A DNA stretch of 64,000 nucleotides from Maricaulis sp965228215 (lineage in GTDB: Bacteria > Pseudomonadota > Alphaproteobacteria > Caulobacterales > Maricaulaceae): the NCBI GenBank assembly GCA_965228215.1, contig OZ245800.1:1674001-1738000 (forward strand). The letters run 5' to 3'. The notes below the pieces were generated by a model that ran no database searches, was not told the DNA's origin, and was given only the letters and a program-made list of their open reading frames with translations. Position numbers and translations under genes: made by a program. Of this stretch, positions 26,126 to 34,526 are shown one piece after another (the stretch's first letter is position 1; every line of letters begins with the position of its first letter).

Positions 26126-26160
26126 GTCGCATTGATTGACCCAGGTCCGGGAGTGTTCTT

Positions 26161-26562
26161 ATGGCGTCGCAGGCGATGCAATCGCTTGAGATGATGCGCC
26201 GTGTATCCGCCGACGTTCTGCGCGGCGATACGGCGGATCTGACTGCGCGGCAGTTTGCCCTTCTCCTGTCGATCTTCATGCGGCCCGGCCCCCATGCCGT
26301 GCGCGAATTGTCCGAACGCCTCGATCTGCCCAAACCCGCCGTGACGCGGGCCCTGGACGTGCTGGAACGTCTCGGTTTCGTGCGCCGCAAGAAGGATCGC
26401 CGCGACAAGCGGGATGTCTCCATCCACCGCACTGTCAAAGGCGCCGTCTTCCTGTACGATTACGGGCAAAGCGTTGCCCACAAAGCTGAGGAAACCGCGA
26501 CTTGTCCCATCTGGATCCGCGCCTTACGCCAGCAAGGCCAGACCTCGCCTCATCCCGGCTGA
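26161..26562 (+). CDS. MarR family transcriptional regulator
   Basis: A 133-residue winged-helix protein. The recognition helix and wing lie in VRELSERLDLPKPAVTRALD and GFVRRKKDRRDKRDVSI (about 46-85). The dimerisation helices at both ends are short, so this is a small MarR protein. It starts 35 bases after the aminopeptidase gene and overlaps the next gene by 61 bases, so regulator and hydrolase are probably made together. Ligand and targets are unknown. Confidence 0.8.
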   Translation: MASQAMQSLEMMRRVSADVLRGDTADLTARQFALLLSIFMRPGPHAVRELSERLDLPKPAVTRALDVLERLGFVRRKKDRRDKRDVSIHRTVKGAVFLYDYGQSVAHKAEETATCPIWIRALRQQGQTSPHPG

Positions 26563-27356
26563 AGGGCCGCGTCGAGGCCGAGCGTTTTGTCGAACCGGTC
26601 AGCTGGCAGGCCGTTGTGCCTGCCTCCCCTATCCGCAAGGCTCCGGCCGCTGATGCCGCCATGGACGACCAGGTCCTCGCCGGCGAGCGTTTCGACGTGC
26701 TCGAGGAGCGTGATGGCTGGGGTTGGGGTCAGGCTGTCGAGGATGGTTATGTCGGCTGGGTGGACCTGTCCGGCTTCAGCCGCGTGGCGACCGATGCGGA
26801 TCACCAGGTCACCGTCCTGCGCACCTATGTGTTCAGCGAACCCGATCTCAAGACCGCACCCAATGCGCTGCTCTCCCTGAATGCGCGTTTCCAGGCGGGG
26901 CGGACCGAGGGGCGTTTCGTCGAGGCGATCGGCCTGGGCTGGGTGTTCGCCGAACATGCCGAGCCGCTGGGATACAGGGCGGCCGATTTCGTCGCCGTTG
27001 CCGAGGCCTTCCTGGGTGCGCCCTATCTGTGGGGTGGCAAGGAAAGCCTGGGTCTCGATTGCTCCGGCCTGGTGCAGATGGCATTGCGGGCTGCCGGCGT
27101 CGAGGTGCCGCGGGATGCCGACCAGCAGGAAGCCTGGCTGGGTGAACACTGGCAGGACGTGACGGATGCGAGCGAGCGCCAGCGCGGCGATATTGTCTTC
27201 TGGCCCGGCCATGTCGGCATCATGACCGACAGCGAACACCTCCTGCACGCCAATGCCCACACCATGGACACGACTCTGGAAGCTTTTGCAGAGGCGGAGG
27301 AACGTATCCGTCTGAAGGAGAATCCGGTCCGTTCGATTGTCCGGCCGCCGGCCTGA
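26502..27356 (+). CDS. NlpC/P60 family cell-wall hydrolase
   Basis: The 284-residue protein has an N-terminal SH3-like domain (about 30-92), a second bacterial SH3-like region, and a C-terminal NlpC/P60 cysteine peptidase domain. Catalytic residues are C187 in LDCSGL, H237 in PGHVG and a third polar residue at H249. It probably cuts peptide bonds in peptidoglycan stems. The start is TTG 26502, supported by the conserved family opening DPRLTPARPDLA and by GAGGA about 10 bases upstream. This start lies inside the MarR gene, giving a 61-base out-of-frame overlap. No signal peptide is visible, which is typical of this subgroup. Confidence 0.87.
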   Translation: MSHLDPRLTPARPDLASSRLKGRVEAERFVEPVSWQAVVPASPIRKAPAADAAMDDQVLAGERFDVLEERDGWGWGQAVEDGYVGWVDLSGFSRVATDADHQVTVLRTYVFSEPDLKTAPNALLSLNARFQAGRTEGRFVEAIGLGWVFAEHAEPLGYRAADFVAVAEAFLGAPYLWGGKESLGLDCSGLVQMALRAAGVEVPRDADQQEAWLGEHWQDVTDASERQRGDIVFWPGHVGIMTDSEHLLHANAHTMDTTLEAFAEAEERIRLKENPVRSIVRPPA

Positions 27357-27383
27357 TCCGGGCCCGCGAACACGGCAAGAAAA

Positions 27384-27415
27384 AAGGCCCGGCGCTGAGC
27401 ACCGGGCCTTGTTTT
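27384..27415. terminator. Bidirectional intrinsic terminator
   Basis: AAGGCCCGG (27384-27392) and CCGGGCCTT (27402-27410) form a perfect 9-bp stem, preceded by an A-run and followed by GTTTT. It lies between the convergent NlpC/P60 and cytochrome c genes and can serve both strands. Confidence 0.88.
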
Positions 27416-27431
27416 CATCAGGAGGGGAGGA

Positions 27432-28172
27432 TTATTCCTCGCCACCCTCTTCGGTGACCTCTTCAGCCACATCTTCAACCGTCTCGGCAGCATCGGCTGC
27501 AGCGGCGTCCATCATGTCACCGGCAGCGTCAGTTGCGTCGTCCATGGCAGCGGCAGCGTCGTCGACGATCTCGGCAGCGGCTTCCTCGACAACCTCTTCG
27601 ACCGCGGCCAGCGGAGCCGGCAGTTCGGCCGGGCTGGCAGACAGGCTGCGCAGATAGGCGATCAGGTCGATACGGTCATTCTGGTCACGCAGACCGGCGA
27701 AGGACATGCTCGTGCCCGGGGCGTAGCCGCGCGGATTTTCGATGAAGCCGTAGAGGGCTTCAAACGTCCAGCCGCCTTCCAGGTCCTGGAGCGCACCGGA
27801 ATAGTTGAAGCCGGCAACCGAGGCGATGTCGCGGTTCACGATGTCGTAGAGGTTCGGACCCTGCAGGGCAGCGCCGCCTTCGTCGACCGTGTGGCAGGCC
27901 TGGCAGCGACGGAAGGAACGGGCACCGGCATCGATATTGGCGGCTGCGAGCAGCGTGCCGAAATCAACCGGACCGGCTTCCTCTTCCTCGACGGCAGCCG
28001 TGGCGCCTGCTCCGAGTGAGTCCCAGTCAACAGGATAGGCGGTGTTTTCCGCGGTCAGTTCGTCGGCACCATGGCTCGGTACGAGCATGTGGCCGAGTTC
28101 CATGATCAGCAGGACCACGAGAACGCCGCCGATGATTACACCGAAAACCTTGTTCCAGAAGAGATCGCCCAT
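27432..28172 (-). CDS. Membrane-anchored cytochrome c with acidic tail
   Basis: The 246-residue protein has an uncleaved N-terminal anchor (about 8-27) and a class I cytochrome c domain with heme motif C90-Q-A-C93-H94 and probable axial M156 in GTSMSF. It resembles CycM/cytochrome c552-type proteins that carry electrons from the bc1 complex to terminal oxidases. The last 60 or so residues (from about 185) are a low-complexity tail of Ala, Glu, Asp and Val, with long predicted helices. A tail this long and acidic is unusual. The gene is monocistronic between two terminators or gaps. Confidence 0.9.
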   Translation of the reverse strand: MGDLFWNKVFGVIIGGVLVVLLIMELGHMLVPSHGADELTAENTAYPVDWDSLGAGATAAVEEEEAGPVDFGTLLAAANIDAGARSFRRCQACHTVDEGGAALQGPNLYDIVNRDIASVAGFNYSGALQDLEGGWTFEALYGFIENPRGYAPGTSMSFAGLRDQNDRIDLIAYLRSLSASPAELPAPLAAVEEVVEEAAAEIVDDAAAAMDDATDAAGDMMDAAAADAAETVEDVAEEVTEEGGEE

Positions 28173-28537
28173 GGACGCCCCCGTAATAATTCGCGTCGAA
28201 AGATTGCGCCGTGTTTGGCATGCACCGCGCGCTCAGGCAACCGTTCAGAGCGCCTGATTACATGCGACAAGTCGTAGCTTTGTGGATTTCGTCAAGGTCT
28301 GGAGCGCGAGATCACCCGCCGGATCGGAGGAATGACCGGTCAACTGCCTAAATTCCCCTTCATAAACTGTGGCTTGGCAGACACGTCCTGATATCGACTG
28401 CGGATTGAGCTGCAATCTTCTCCGGACACGACTTGAACCTGGGCGAGGCAGGTTCCAACTCACCGCCTCAAGCCGGAGCGGCAAGCACCGGTCAGAAAAT
28501 CAAAACATGTGTTCCAAAAAGATTAGGGATGATCTCG
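28173..28537. promoter_or_regulatory. Long divergent intergenic region with an operator-like palindrome
   Basis: This 365-base region separates the divergent cytochrome c and outer-membrane barrel genes. Short frames here lack ribosome-binding sites and family similarity. A perfect inverted repeat, GAACCTG (28435-28441) and CAGGTTC (28449-28455) with a 7-base spacer, lies about 83 bases before the barrel gene and could be an operator or leader hairpin. No other RNA gene or clear -35/-10 pair was recognised. Confidence 0.4.
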
Positions 28538-29059
28538 ATGATCCGCAAAATTCTCATTGCATCCATCGCGGCGGCAGCAGCCGGTACCGCAGCCCAGGCT
28601 CAAGACGCGGGCTGGAATGCCGGCGCCGGCTATGAGCGTGCCGAATTCCCGGGCGGTGCCCTGGATACGGTCGTGCTGCGCGGCGGCTATGACTTCAACC
28701 GCAATTTTGGCATCGAAGGCCAGGCCAATTTCGGCATTGGCGACAGCGAGCGCACGATTGCCGGCATCAACACCTCCACCGAGCTGAACTACTCTGTCGG
28801 CGTGTTCGGCATCGCCCGTCTCCCGGTCGGCGATGATTCGTCCTTCTTCGGTCGCCTGGGCTATGTCCAGACCGAGCTGGAAGTCTCCGCCGGTGCCGTG
28901 TCTGCCAAAGCAGACGACAATGCCATCGCCTGGGGCGTCGGCTTCGACACCTTCCAGGGCCCGAACGGCCTGCGTGTCGAATACACGCGCGGCGATTATG
29001 ATGATGGCGGCAATGCCGACACGTTCGGTGTGTCCTACGTCCGTCGCTTCGGCGGCTAG
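28538..29059 (+). CDS. Outer-membrane beta-barrel (porin family) protein
   Basis: A 173-residue protein with a signal peptide (cleavage near AQA-QD, about 22). About eight amphipathic strands follow, with alternating Gly and aromatic residues such as LRGGYDFNRNFGIEGQANFG, and a C-terminal end in VSYVRRFGG rather than the usual final Phe. This pattern matches small OmpA/OmpW-like eight-stranded barrels (OMP_b-brl). ATG 28538 was chosen because AGGGA is 8 bases upstream; ATG 28529 overlaps that site. Function as pore or structural protein is unknown. Confidence 0.85.
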   Translation: MIRKILIASIAAAAAGTAAQAQDAGWNAGAGYERAEFPGGALDTVVLRGGYDFNRNFGIEGQANFGIGDSERTIAGINTSTELNYSVGVFGIARLPVGDDSSFFGRLGYVQTELEVSAGAVSAKADDNAIAWGVGFDTFQGPNGLRVEYTRGDYDDGGNADTFGVSYVRRFGG

Positions 29060-29084
29060 GTTTCAGCAGTCAGCGCTGAACAAG

Positions 29085-29118
29085 AACGGCCGCGCCCTTC
29101 CGGGTGCGGCCGTTTTTT
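29085..29118 (+). terminator. Strong intrinsic terminator after the barrel gene
   Basis: AACGGCCGC (29085-29093) and GCGGCCGTT (29106-29114) form a 9-bp stem, extended by GCCC/GGGT around a TTCC loop, followed by six T (29113-29118). It ends just before the stop of the convergent nudC gene. Confidence 0.93.
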
Positions 29119-29124
29119 GTGCGG

Positions 29125-30045
29125 TCAGATACGACCGTCGACCCAGAGTTCCGCCAGGCGTCTCGCAATGGCAATGGAGGGCGGCATCATGGCGCTCTCG
29201 TGCTCGCCGGACAGCATCTTCCGGACCTCGTCGCGGCTGAACCAGCGGGCCTGTTCCAGCTCGTGCGTGTCGATGGTCAGGCCTGCGTCGAGAACCGGAG
29301 CCAGCATGCCGACCATGATCGAGGAGGGGAACGGCCAGGGCTGGGTCATGACATAGCGGATACCGGCAATGTCGACTTTCACGCCGGCTTCTTCCTCGAG
29401 CTCCCGCGCGCAGCCTTCTTCCAGCGTCTCCGCCGGTTCGATGAAACCGGCGAGCGCTGACCAGATGCCCTCGGGCCAGCTGGCCTGCCGCCCGAGCAGG
29501 CAGCGATCGCCATCGACCGCCAGCATGATGGCGACCGGGTCGACCCGCGGGAAATGCTCGGCACCGCAGGCATCGCAGACCCGTTTGGCGCCGCCTGCTG
29601 TCTGCCGCGTTTCAGCACCGCAATTGGCGCAGAAACCGTGCCGGGCCCGCCAGGCGAACAGCGCCTTGGCCTGGGCGAAGATCGCGGCTTCGTCGTGCGG
29701 CAATCCCATTGCGGCGCGGCGAGCATCGAGAAAGGCTGTACCCGTGGGCGGTTCGGCATCGCTGGCCAGCTCGATCGCGAAGACGGGTACGCCATTATCG
29801 CGTCCCAGATAGATTTCCGGACCTGCCGCTGACATCACCCGTGCCGTGGAGAGCGGACAGCGAAACAGCGTGCCTTCGGTCGAAAGCGCCGGGCGTTCAC
29901 CCTGCAGCAGGATGCAGCTGGCATCCGCGCGCTCGGATTCGGCGATCAGCAGGGCTTCGTCTCGGCGCAGCACATCACCGCGGTCCAGCGGCGAACCGGC
30001 GAACACCATGGGTTCCTGTCCAGCCAGGAGGGAACGATCATTCAT
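29125..30045 (-). CDS. nudC: NAD(+) diphosphatase NudC
   Basis: The 306-residue Nudix hydrolase cleaves NADH to NMNH and AMP and may remove NAD caps from RNA. A zinc ribbon (CANCG and CDACG, about 138-160) precedes the Nudix box GX5EX7REUXEEXGU (GFIEPAETLEEGCARELEEEAGV positions about 198-220). The NudC marker QPWPFPSS follows. ATG 30045 overlaps the VOC gene's stop by ATGA, so the two genes are coupled; a TTG two codons upstream is less likely. Confidence 0.93.
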   Translation of the reverse strand: MNDRSLLAGQEPMVFAGSPLDRGDVLRRDEALLIAESERADASCILLQGERPALSTEGTLFRCPLSTARVMSAAGPEIYLGRDNGVPVFAIELASDAEPPTGTAFLDARRAAMGLPHDEAAIFAQAKALFAWRARHGFCANCGAETRQTAGGAKRVCDACGAEHFPRVDPVAIMLAVDGDRCLLGRQASWPEGIWSALAGFIEPAETLEEGCARELEEEAGVKVDIAGIRYVMTQPWPFPSSIMVGMLAPVLDAGLTIDTHELEQARWFSRDEVRKMLSGEHESAMMPPSIAIARRLAELWVDGRI

Positions 30046-30428
30046 GGGCAATATCCAAACACGATGCGGTAGCCGTCGGGATCATCGAGTGCGATCTCGG
30101 TGCAGCCATAGATCCGTTCCACCGGGCCTTCAACAATCTCGGCGCCGCGAGCTTTCAGATCTTCGTGAAGCGCCTCGACATCTCGGATCCAGATATAGGC
30201 GTCGAAGAGATCGAGCCCGGGCGTGAATTCGCGATTGGGCGGCGGGTGCGAGGCGGATTCCTTGAGCATGATCGCCGCGCCATCGCGCTCGAGCACGGCA
30301 AAGCGGAATTTCTCGGCATCATCGCCAGGCTGGCTGAAACCGAGCCGGTCGACATACCAGGCGATCGACCGGTCCAGATCGGGCACGACCAGAATGGCCG
30401 ATGTGGCAATGAGATTGGGCGGGTTCAT
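30042..30428 (-). CDS. VOC (glyoxalase/bleomycin resistance) family protein
   Basis: The 128-residue protein consists of one vicinal oxygen chelate unit with beta-alpha-beta-beta-beta repeats: ATSAILVVPDLDRSIAWYVDRLGF at the N-terminus and DPDGYRIVFGY at the C-terminus. It may be a dioxygenase, lyase or antibiotic-binding protein; metal ligands were not assigned. The open frame extends further upstream, but ATG 30428 has AAAGG before it and matches the family start. Its stop overlaps the nudC start by 4 bases. Confidence 0.82.
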   Translation of the reverse strand: MNPPNLIATSAILVVPDLDRSIAWYVDRLGFSQPGDDAEKFRFAVLERDGAAIMLKESASHPPPNREFTPGLDLFDAYIWIRDVEALHEDLKARGAEIVEGPVERIYGCTEIALDDPDGYRIVFGYCP

Positions 30429-30548
30429 GGGAGACCTTTCCTGCCTCTGTCGCGACAGACTGACACGGGGCGCAGGAATTGGGCAGATTTCGTTTGCATA
30501 TGAGAATGAGTCGCAACTAAGATCGGAGCAGGAGTGAAAGGACCCGGC

Positions 30549-30770
30549 ATGTGTACGACCAAATCCAAGACCATCCCCCTGTGTGTCCACCACGCCCGCG
30601 AGGCATTGCGCGACTGGCTGCAGACCCAGTGTCAGGTAACGGCCTACTGGCGTGATCTGCTTGTTGAATCGGGAGAAAGCGAGGATCTGATCGAGATCCT
30701 CGATGATCATGCAGCCTTCCTGCGGGCGGCCTCGCACACCGGGGAGGGCGTTATTTCACAGCTTCAGTGA
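30549..30770 (+). CDS. Small conserved-looking protein of unknown function
   Basis: A 73-residue soluble protein, with two Cys residues near the N-terminus (MCTTKSKTIPLCVHH) and a helical, acidic middle (LLVESGESEDLIEILDDHAAFL). The start is ATG 30549 with AAGGA 6 bases upstream; a GTG at 30534 is in frame but less well placed. It sits between the divergent VOC gene and the SRP RNA gene. I do not recognise a family. Confidence 0.5.
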   Translation: MCTTKSKTIPLCVHHAREALRDWLQTQCQVTAYWRDLLVESGESEDLIEILDDHAAFLRAASHTGEGVISQLQ

Positions 30771-30779
30771 CGCTGCGGC

Positions 30780-30810
30780 TTGCAGACTCCCCGCCGGCGC
30801 GCGATATAGA
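30780..30810 (+). promoter_or_regulatory. Putative promoter of the SRP RNA gene
   Basis: TTGCAG (30780-30785) and GATATAGA (30803-30810) are spaced 17-19 bases, and transcription would begin at about 30815, where the first SRP RNA stem starts. The agreement between promoter and predicted RNA end supports both. Confidence 0.5.
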
Positions 30811-30813
30811 TAG

Positions 30814-30913
30814 CCGGAAGGCCGGCGGTGGACGAGCGCCTCGCCAACCCGGTCAGGTCCGGAAGGAAGCAGCCGTAACGAGTTTCCGTTCGGGTCGCTG
30901 TCCGGTCTTCCAC
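30814..30913 (+). ncRNA. ffs: Bacterial small signal recognition particle RNA (4.5S RNA)
   Basis: The highly conserved SRP core, GGTCAGGTCCGGAAGGAAGC then AGCCGTAACG, lies at about 30858-30887; it includes the Ffh-binding symmetric and asymmetric loops and the GGAA tetraloop. The ends pair: GGAAGGCCGG (30816-30825) with CCGGTCTTCC (30902-30911), 10 bp with one G-U. The RNA joins Ffh to target membrane proteins cotranslationally. Its location just before dnaX is the usual alphaproteobacterial arrangement. The exact ends are estimated from the stem. Confidence 0.95.
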
Positions 30914-30943
30914 TTGAATTCGCACTCCAGCCCATGAGCAAAG

Positions 30944-32779
30944 ATGGACGAAACGCCGCTCCAGCCTGACACTTCCGGAGCGACGGACGAGCTCATGCCG
31001 GGCCTCGACCTGCCTGCAACCGAGGCGGCCGAGAGCTACCAGGTCCTGGCGCGCAAATACCGTCCCGACACCTTTGACGACCTGATCGGCCAGGAGGCGA
31101 TGGTCCGCACCCTGACCAATGCGTTTGCGGCCGGCCGGATCGCCCATGCCTACATGCTCACGGGTGTGCGGGGTGTCGGCAAGACGACGACCGCGCGCCT
31201 GATCGCCCGGGCTCTCAACTACCAGACCGACACGATCGACGCGCCGCACATGGCGCTCGGCGAGCGCGGTGTGCATTGCGATGCGATCGCCCGCTCGGCC
31301 CATGTCGACGTGATGGAAATGGACGCGGCCTCCCGGACCGGCGTCAATGATATCCGCGAGATCCTGGAGGGCGTCCGCTACGCCCCGGTCTCCGCGCGCT
31401 ACAAGGTCTACATCATCGACGAGGTGCACATGCTGTCGACCTCGGCCTTCAATGCCTTGTTGAAGACGCTCGAGGAACCGCCGGCGCACGCCAAGTTCAT
31501 CTTCGCCACGACCGAGATCCGCAAGGTGCCCGTGACGGTCCTGTCGCGCTGCCAGCGTTTCGATCTCAAGCGGATTGATCGCGAGATGCTGACCGATCAT
31601 CTCGACCGGATCTGCGGTCTCGAGAATGCGAGCGTGGATCGCGACGGCCTGTCGCTGATCGCCCGCGCGGCCGAGGGATCGGTGCGTGACGCGCTCTCCC
31701 TGCTCGACCAGGCGATTGTCCAGGGCGCCGACCAGGACGGTCCGGTCTCGCCTGAACAAGTGCGTGAAATGCTGGGCCTGGCAGACCGGGCCCGCGTGCT
31801 CGACCTGCTGGAACATGTCGTTGCGACGCGGACGGCCGAGGCGCTGACCGAACTCGCCTCACTCTATGATGCGGGCGGTGATCCGGTGATCATCACGCGC
31901 GACCTGCTCGATTTCGTGCACGCCGCCTCGCGTGTGAAGGCGGTCGGCGACGGTATTGATCTCGGCGAGGCGAAGGAAACGCTGGAACGCCTGTCCGCGA
32001 TCGCCGGCCAGCTGAGCCTGGCGCAGCTGACCCGGCTCTGGAAACTCATCCTTACCGGGCTCGATGATGTCCGCCAGGCGCCCGATCCGCTGGCCGCGGC
32101 CGAGATGACCGTGCTGCGCCTGATCGCGGCGGTGAACCTGCCCGGTCCGGAAGACGCCGCGCGTCTGTTGGCCGCCCTGCCGACCGAGGCTTCCGGTGCC
32201 GACAAGGCCGAACCCGCCGCCGGGGAGGCGCCGGGAAAGCCTGAACCGGCAGCGCCGGAACCGGCCATGGAAATCGCGGCGGACGACGTTCCGGTCATGG
32301 AGGATGTCCCGGCACCCGAGCCGGAACAGTCTGAGCCGGACATCATGGACGCGCCCGAGGCGGACCCGGTCCCGGCCGGACCGGCGACGTTCGAGGCCCT
32401 GATCGACCTGCTGCGATCCAAGCGCGATATCGGCCTGCAGACGGATATCGAGCGTTTTGCCCGCCCGGTCTCCTTCAAGCCGGGCACAATGACCTACCAG
32501 CCCGTCGAGGGCGCGCCGCCGGATCTGGCGCAGAAGCTTGCGCGCCGGCTGCAGGAATGGACGGGCGAGACCTGGGCCATTCTCGCGGACCCGGATGCGA
32601 TCGGCGGCGAGACGGCTTCGGAAACCCGCAAACGGCTGAAGGCCGAACGTTTCGAGGCCGCGCTGAAGGACCCGGCGGTGGTGGAGGCCATGCGTCTCTT
32701 CCCGGGCACGGAATTGGTGAAGATCAACGAGGCAGCCGAGCCGGCTGCCGATGAGGAAGCGGCGGAGAATCGCGCATGA
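30944..32779 (+). CDS. dnaX: DNA polymerase III subunits gamma and tau
   Basis: The 611-residue clamp-loader subunit has Walker A GVRGVGKTT (74-82), IDEVHMLSTSAFNALLKTLEEPP (Walker B and sensor region near 155-180) and the SRC motif (VLSRCQRF). The four-cysteine zinc module of E. coli DnaX is degenerate here: only a single cysteine remains in GERGVHCDAIARSAHVDV, as in several alphaproteobacteria. A Pro/Glu-rich linker (about 405-475) precedes the tau C-terminus. No A-rich slippery site for a gamma form was seen. It overlaps ybaB by ATGA. Confidence 0.95.
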   Translation: MDETPLQPDTSGATDELMPGLDLPATEAAESYQVLARKYRPDTFDDLIGQEAMVRTLTNAFAAGRIAHAYMLTGVRGVGKTTTARLIARALNYQTDTIDAPHMALGERGVHCDAIARSAHVDVMEMDAASRTGVNDIREILEGVRYAPVSARYKVYIIDEVHMLSTSAFNALLKTLEEPPAHAKFIFATTEIRKVPVTVLSRCQRFDLKRIDREMLTDHLDRICGLENASVDRDGLSLIARAAEGSVRDALSLLDQAIVQGADQDGPVSPEQVREMLGLADRARVLDLLEHVVATRTAEALTELASLYDAGGDPVIITRDLLDFVHAASRVKAVGDGIDLGEAKETLERLSAIAGQLSLAQLTRLWKLILTGLDDVRQAPDPLAAAEMTVLRLIAAVNLPGPEDAARLLAALPTEASGADKAEPAAGEAPGKPEPAAPEPAMEIAADDVPVMEDVPAPEPEQSEPDIMDAPEADPVPAGPATFEALIDLLRSKRDIGLQTDIERFARPVSFKPGTMTYQPVEGAPPDLAQKLARRLQEWTGETWAILADPDAIGGETASETRKRLKAERFEAALKDPAVVEAMRLFPGTELVKINEAAEPAADEEAAENRA

Positions 32780-33099
32780 AGGACCTGATGGGTCTCATGA
32801 AACAGGCGCAGGCCATGCAGCAGAAAATGGCCGAGGCGCAGGAGAAACTGTCCGAGCAGGAAGTGACGGGCGAGGCCGGTGCCGGCCTGGTCAAGGTGAC
32901 GCTGACCGCCAAGGGGGATGCCCGCGGTGTGCAGATCGACAAGAGCCTGCTGGATCCGGAAGAGCCGGAAATCGTCGAGGACCTGATCGTGGCGGCCCAT
33001 GCCGATGCGCGGCGCAAGGCCGAGGCCCTGCAGCAGGAAATCATCAAGGACGCAGCCGGTGGACTGGATCTTCCGCCCGGCATGCAGATGCCTTTCTAG
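32776..33099 (+). CDS. YbaB/EbfC family nucleoid-associated protein
   Basis: A 107-residue DNA-binding protein with the family's N-terminal helix rich in Met, Gln and Lys (MKDLMGLMKQAQAMQQKMAEAQEKL) and the C-terminal GGLDLPPGMQMPF tail. YbaB proteins bind DNA as dimers and organise the nucleoid. The start overlaps the dnaX stop by 4 bases, and recR follows 11 bases later, in the conserved dnaX-ybaB-recR operon. Confidence 0.95.
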   Translation: MKDLMGLMKQAQAMQQKMAEAQEKLSEQEVTGEAGAGLVKVTLTAKGDARGVQIDKSLLDPEEPEIVEDLIVAAHADARRKAEALQQEIIKDAAGGLDLPPGMQMPF

Positions 33100-33110
33100 C
33101 GGACCCGAAC

Positions 33111-33716
33111 ATGAGCCAGGCCTCTGCCGGACCCGAGATTGAACGCCTGATCACCCTCCTGGCCAAACTGCCGGGCCTGGGACCGCGATCGGCGCGGCGC
33201 GCTGCGCTCCACCTGCTGGGGCGCCGGGACGCTTTGATGCATCCGCTGGCCGCGGCACTCAGCGAGGCCGCCGAGAAGATCCGGCCGTGCGGCGTGTGCG
33301 GCAATCTCGATGTCTCCGACCCGTGCACGGTCTGCGCGGCACCGGGGCGCAAGCCGGAACTGATCTGCGTGGTCGAGACGGTCGGGGATCTCTGGGCGCT
33401 GGAACGCGCTGGAGCCTTCAAGGGCCGTTATCACGTACTGGGCGGTGTCCTGTCGGCTCTGGACGGAATTCGGCCGGAAGATCTCAATATCGCCCGGCTG
33501 ATCGAGCGGGCTGCGGCGCCGGAAATCACCGAGATCGTGCTGGCGCTGAACGCCACGGTCGACGGCCAGACGACCGCTCACTATCTCGCGGACAAGCTTG
33601 AATCCTGTGGTGTGTCAGTGACTTCGCTGGCGCGCGGCGTGCCGGTGGGCGGCGAGCTCGACTATCTCGATGACGGTACACTGGCAGCCGCATTCCGCAG
33701 CCGGGCCTCGGTCTAG
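33111..33716 (+). CDS. recR: Recombination mediator RecR
   Basis: The 201-residue protein acts with RecO to load RecA on gapped DNA. It has the N-terminal helix-hairpin-helix (LPGLGPRSARRAALHLL), a Cys4 zinc finger (CGVCGNLDVSDPCTVC, about 59-74), and a Toprim domain with ICVVETVGDLWALE. The C-terminal RGVPVGGELDYLDDGTL is a family signature. It ends the dnaX-ybaB-recR operon. Confidence 0.95.
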   Translation: MSQASAGPEIERLITLLAKLPGLGPRSARRAALHLLGRRDALMHPLAAALSEAAEKIRPCGVCGNLDVSDPCTVCAAPGRKPELICVVETVGDLWALERAGAFKGRYHVLGGVLSALDGIRPEDLNIARLIERAAAPEITEIVLALNATVDGQTTAHYLADKLESCGVSVTSLARGVPVGGELDYLDDGTLAAAFRSRASV

Positions 33717-33803
33717 AGAAAAGTTTTATTCCTGAATATTTCTATGCAAGCGGGTGAAACGCTCTATTCTCACCGCTCCTGACAGCGGGGGCGAGGCAGG
33801 ATA

Positions 33804-34526
33804 TTGGCGGGCAAGATGGCAGCATCCGACGCATCGGAATCGGGCTTCAACCGGCGCGATTTCATCCTGTTTTTCTGCGTCGGCCTGTTCATGGTGTCGC
33901 TGGTCCTGGCGGCCATCACCGCCGTGAAGATCCATGAATTCAACCTGTTCGGTTTCGCGATCCTGGTGCCGGCGGGCACGCTCGCCTTTGGCCTGACCTA
34001 TCTGGCCACCGACGTGATCAGCGAGGTCTGGGGCCGCGCCTATGCCTACATGGTGGTGCTGGCGGGTCTGGCGATGCGTTTCCTGATGCTTTTCCTGATC
34101 CTCTACGCGGTGGAGCTGGAGGATGTCGCGCCCTTCGTCAGCAATGCGCCGGTCTGGACGGCCGAGCAGGAGGCCTCGTTCGAGGCGCTCTTTGCCACTA
34201 GCAATCGTATCAATATCGCCGGCATGGTGGCCTTCGCGATCAGCGCGCTGACCGACATCTTCATCTTTCACCGGCTGAAAGTGCGCGAGGCCGGCCGCAA
34301 TCTGCTCTGGTTGCGGAACAATATCTCGACAATGGCGTCGCAGGTCTTCAACACGCTGATCTTCATCACCGTGGCATTCGGCGGCGTATTGCCGTGGACA
34401 GCCATCGGCAGCCTGATCCTGGGCCAGGTGATCGTGAAACTCCTGGTCGCCGTCTTCGACACGCCACTGGTCTACGTCCTGCGCAATCTTGCGCAGGGAC
34501 GCAGACTGTTTGATTTCAGCGGTTAG
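33804..34526 (+). CDS. VUT family (queuosine precursor) transporter
   Basis: A 240-residue membrane protein of the VUT_1/YhhQ family, which takes up queuosine precursors such as preQ0 or preQ1. About six membrane helices are visible. Family-typical sequence includes LTYLATDVISEVWGRAYAYMVV (about 68-89), and the C-terminal part has STMASQVFNTLIFITVAFGG. TTG 33804 was chosen because GAGG lies 7 bases upstream; ATG 33816 is an alternative. Its stop overlaps the convergent sugar dehydrogenase gene's stop by 3 bases. Confidence 0.85.
   Translation: MAGKMAASDASESGFNRRDFILFFCVGLFMVSLVLAAITAVKIHEFNLFGFAILVPAGTLAFGLTYLATDVISEVWGRAYAYMVVLAGLAMRFLMLFLILYAVELEDVAPFVSNAPVWTAEQEASFEALFATSNRINIAGMVAFAISALTDIFIFHRLKVREAGRNLLWLRNNISTMASQVFNTLIFITVAFGGVLPWTAIGSLILGQVIVKLLVAVFDTPLVYVLRNLAQGRRLFDFSG

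Noticed and set aside
30944..32779. Programmed frameshift in dnaX to make a gamma form
   Set aside because: No A-rich slippery heptamer with a downstream hairpin was found.
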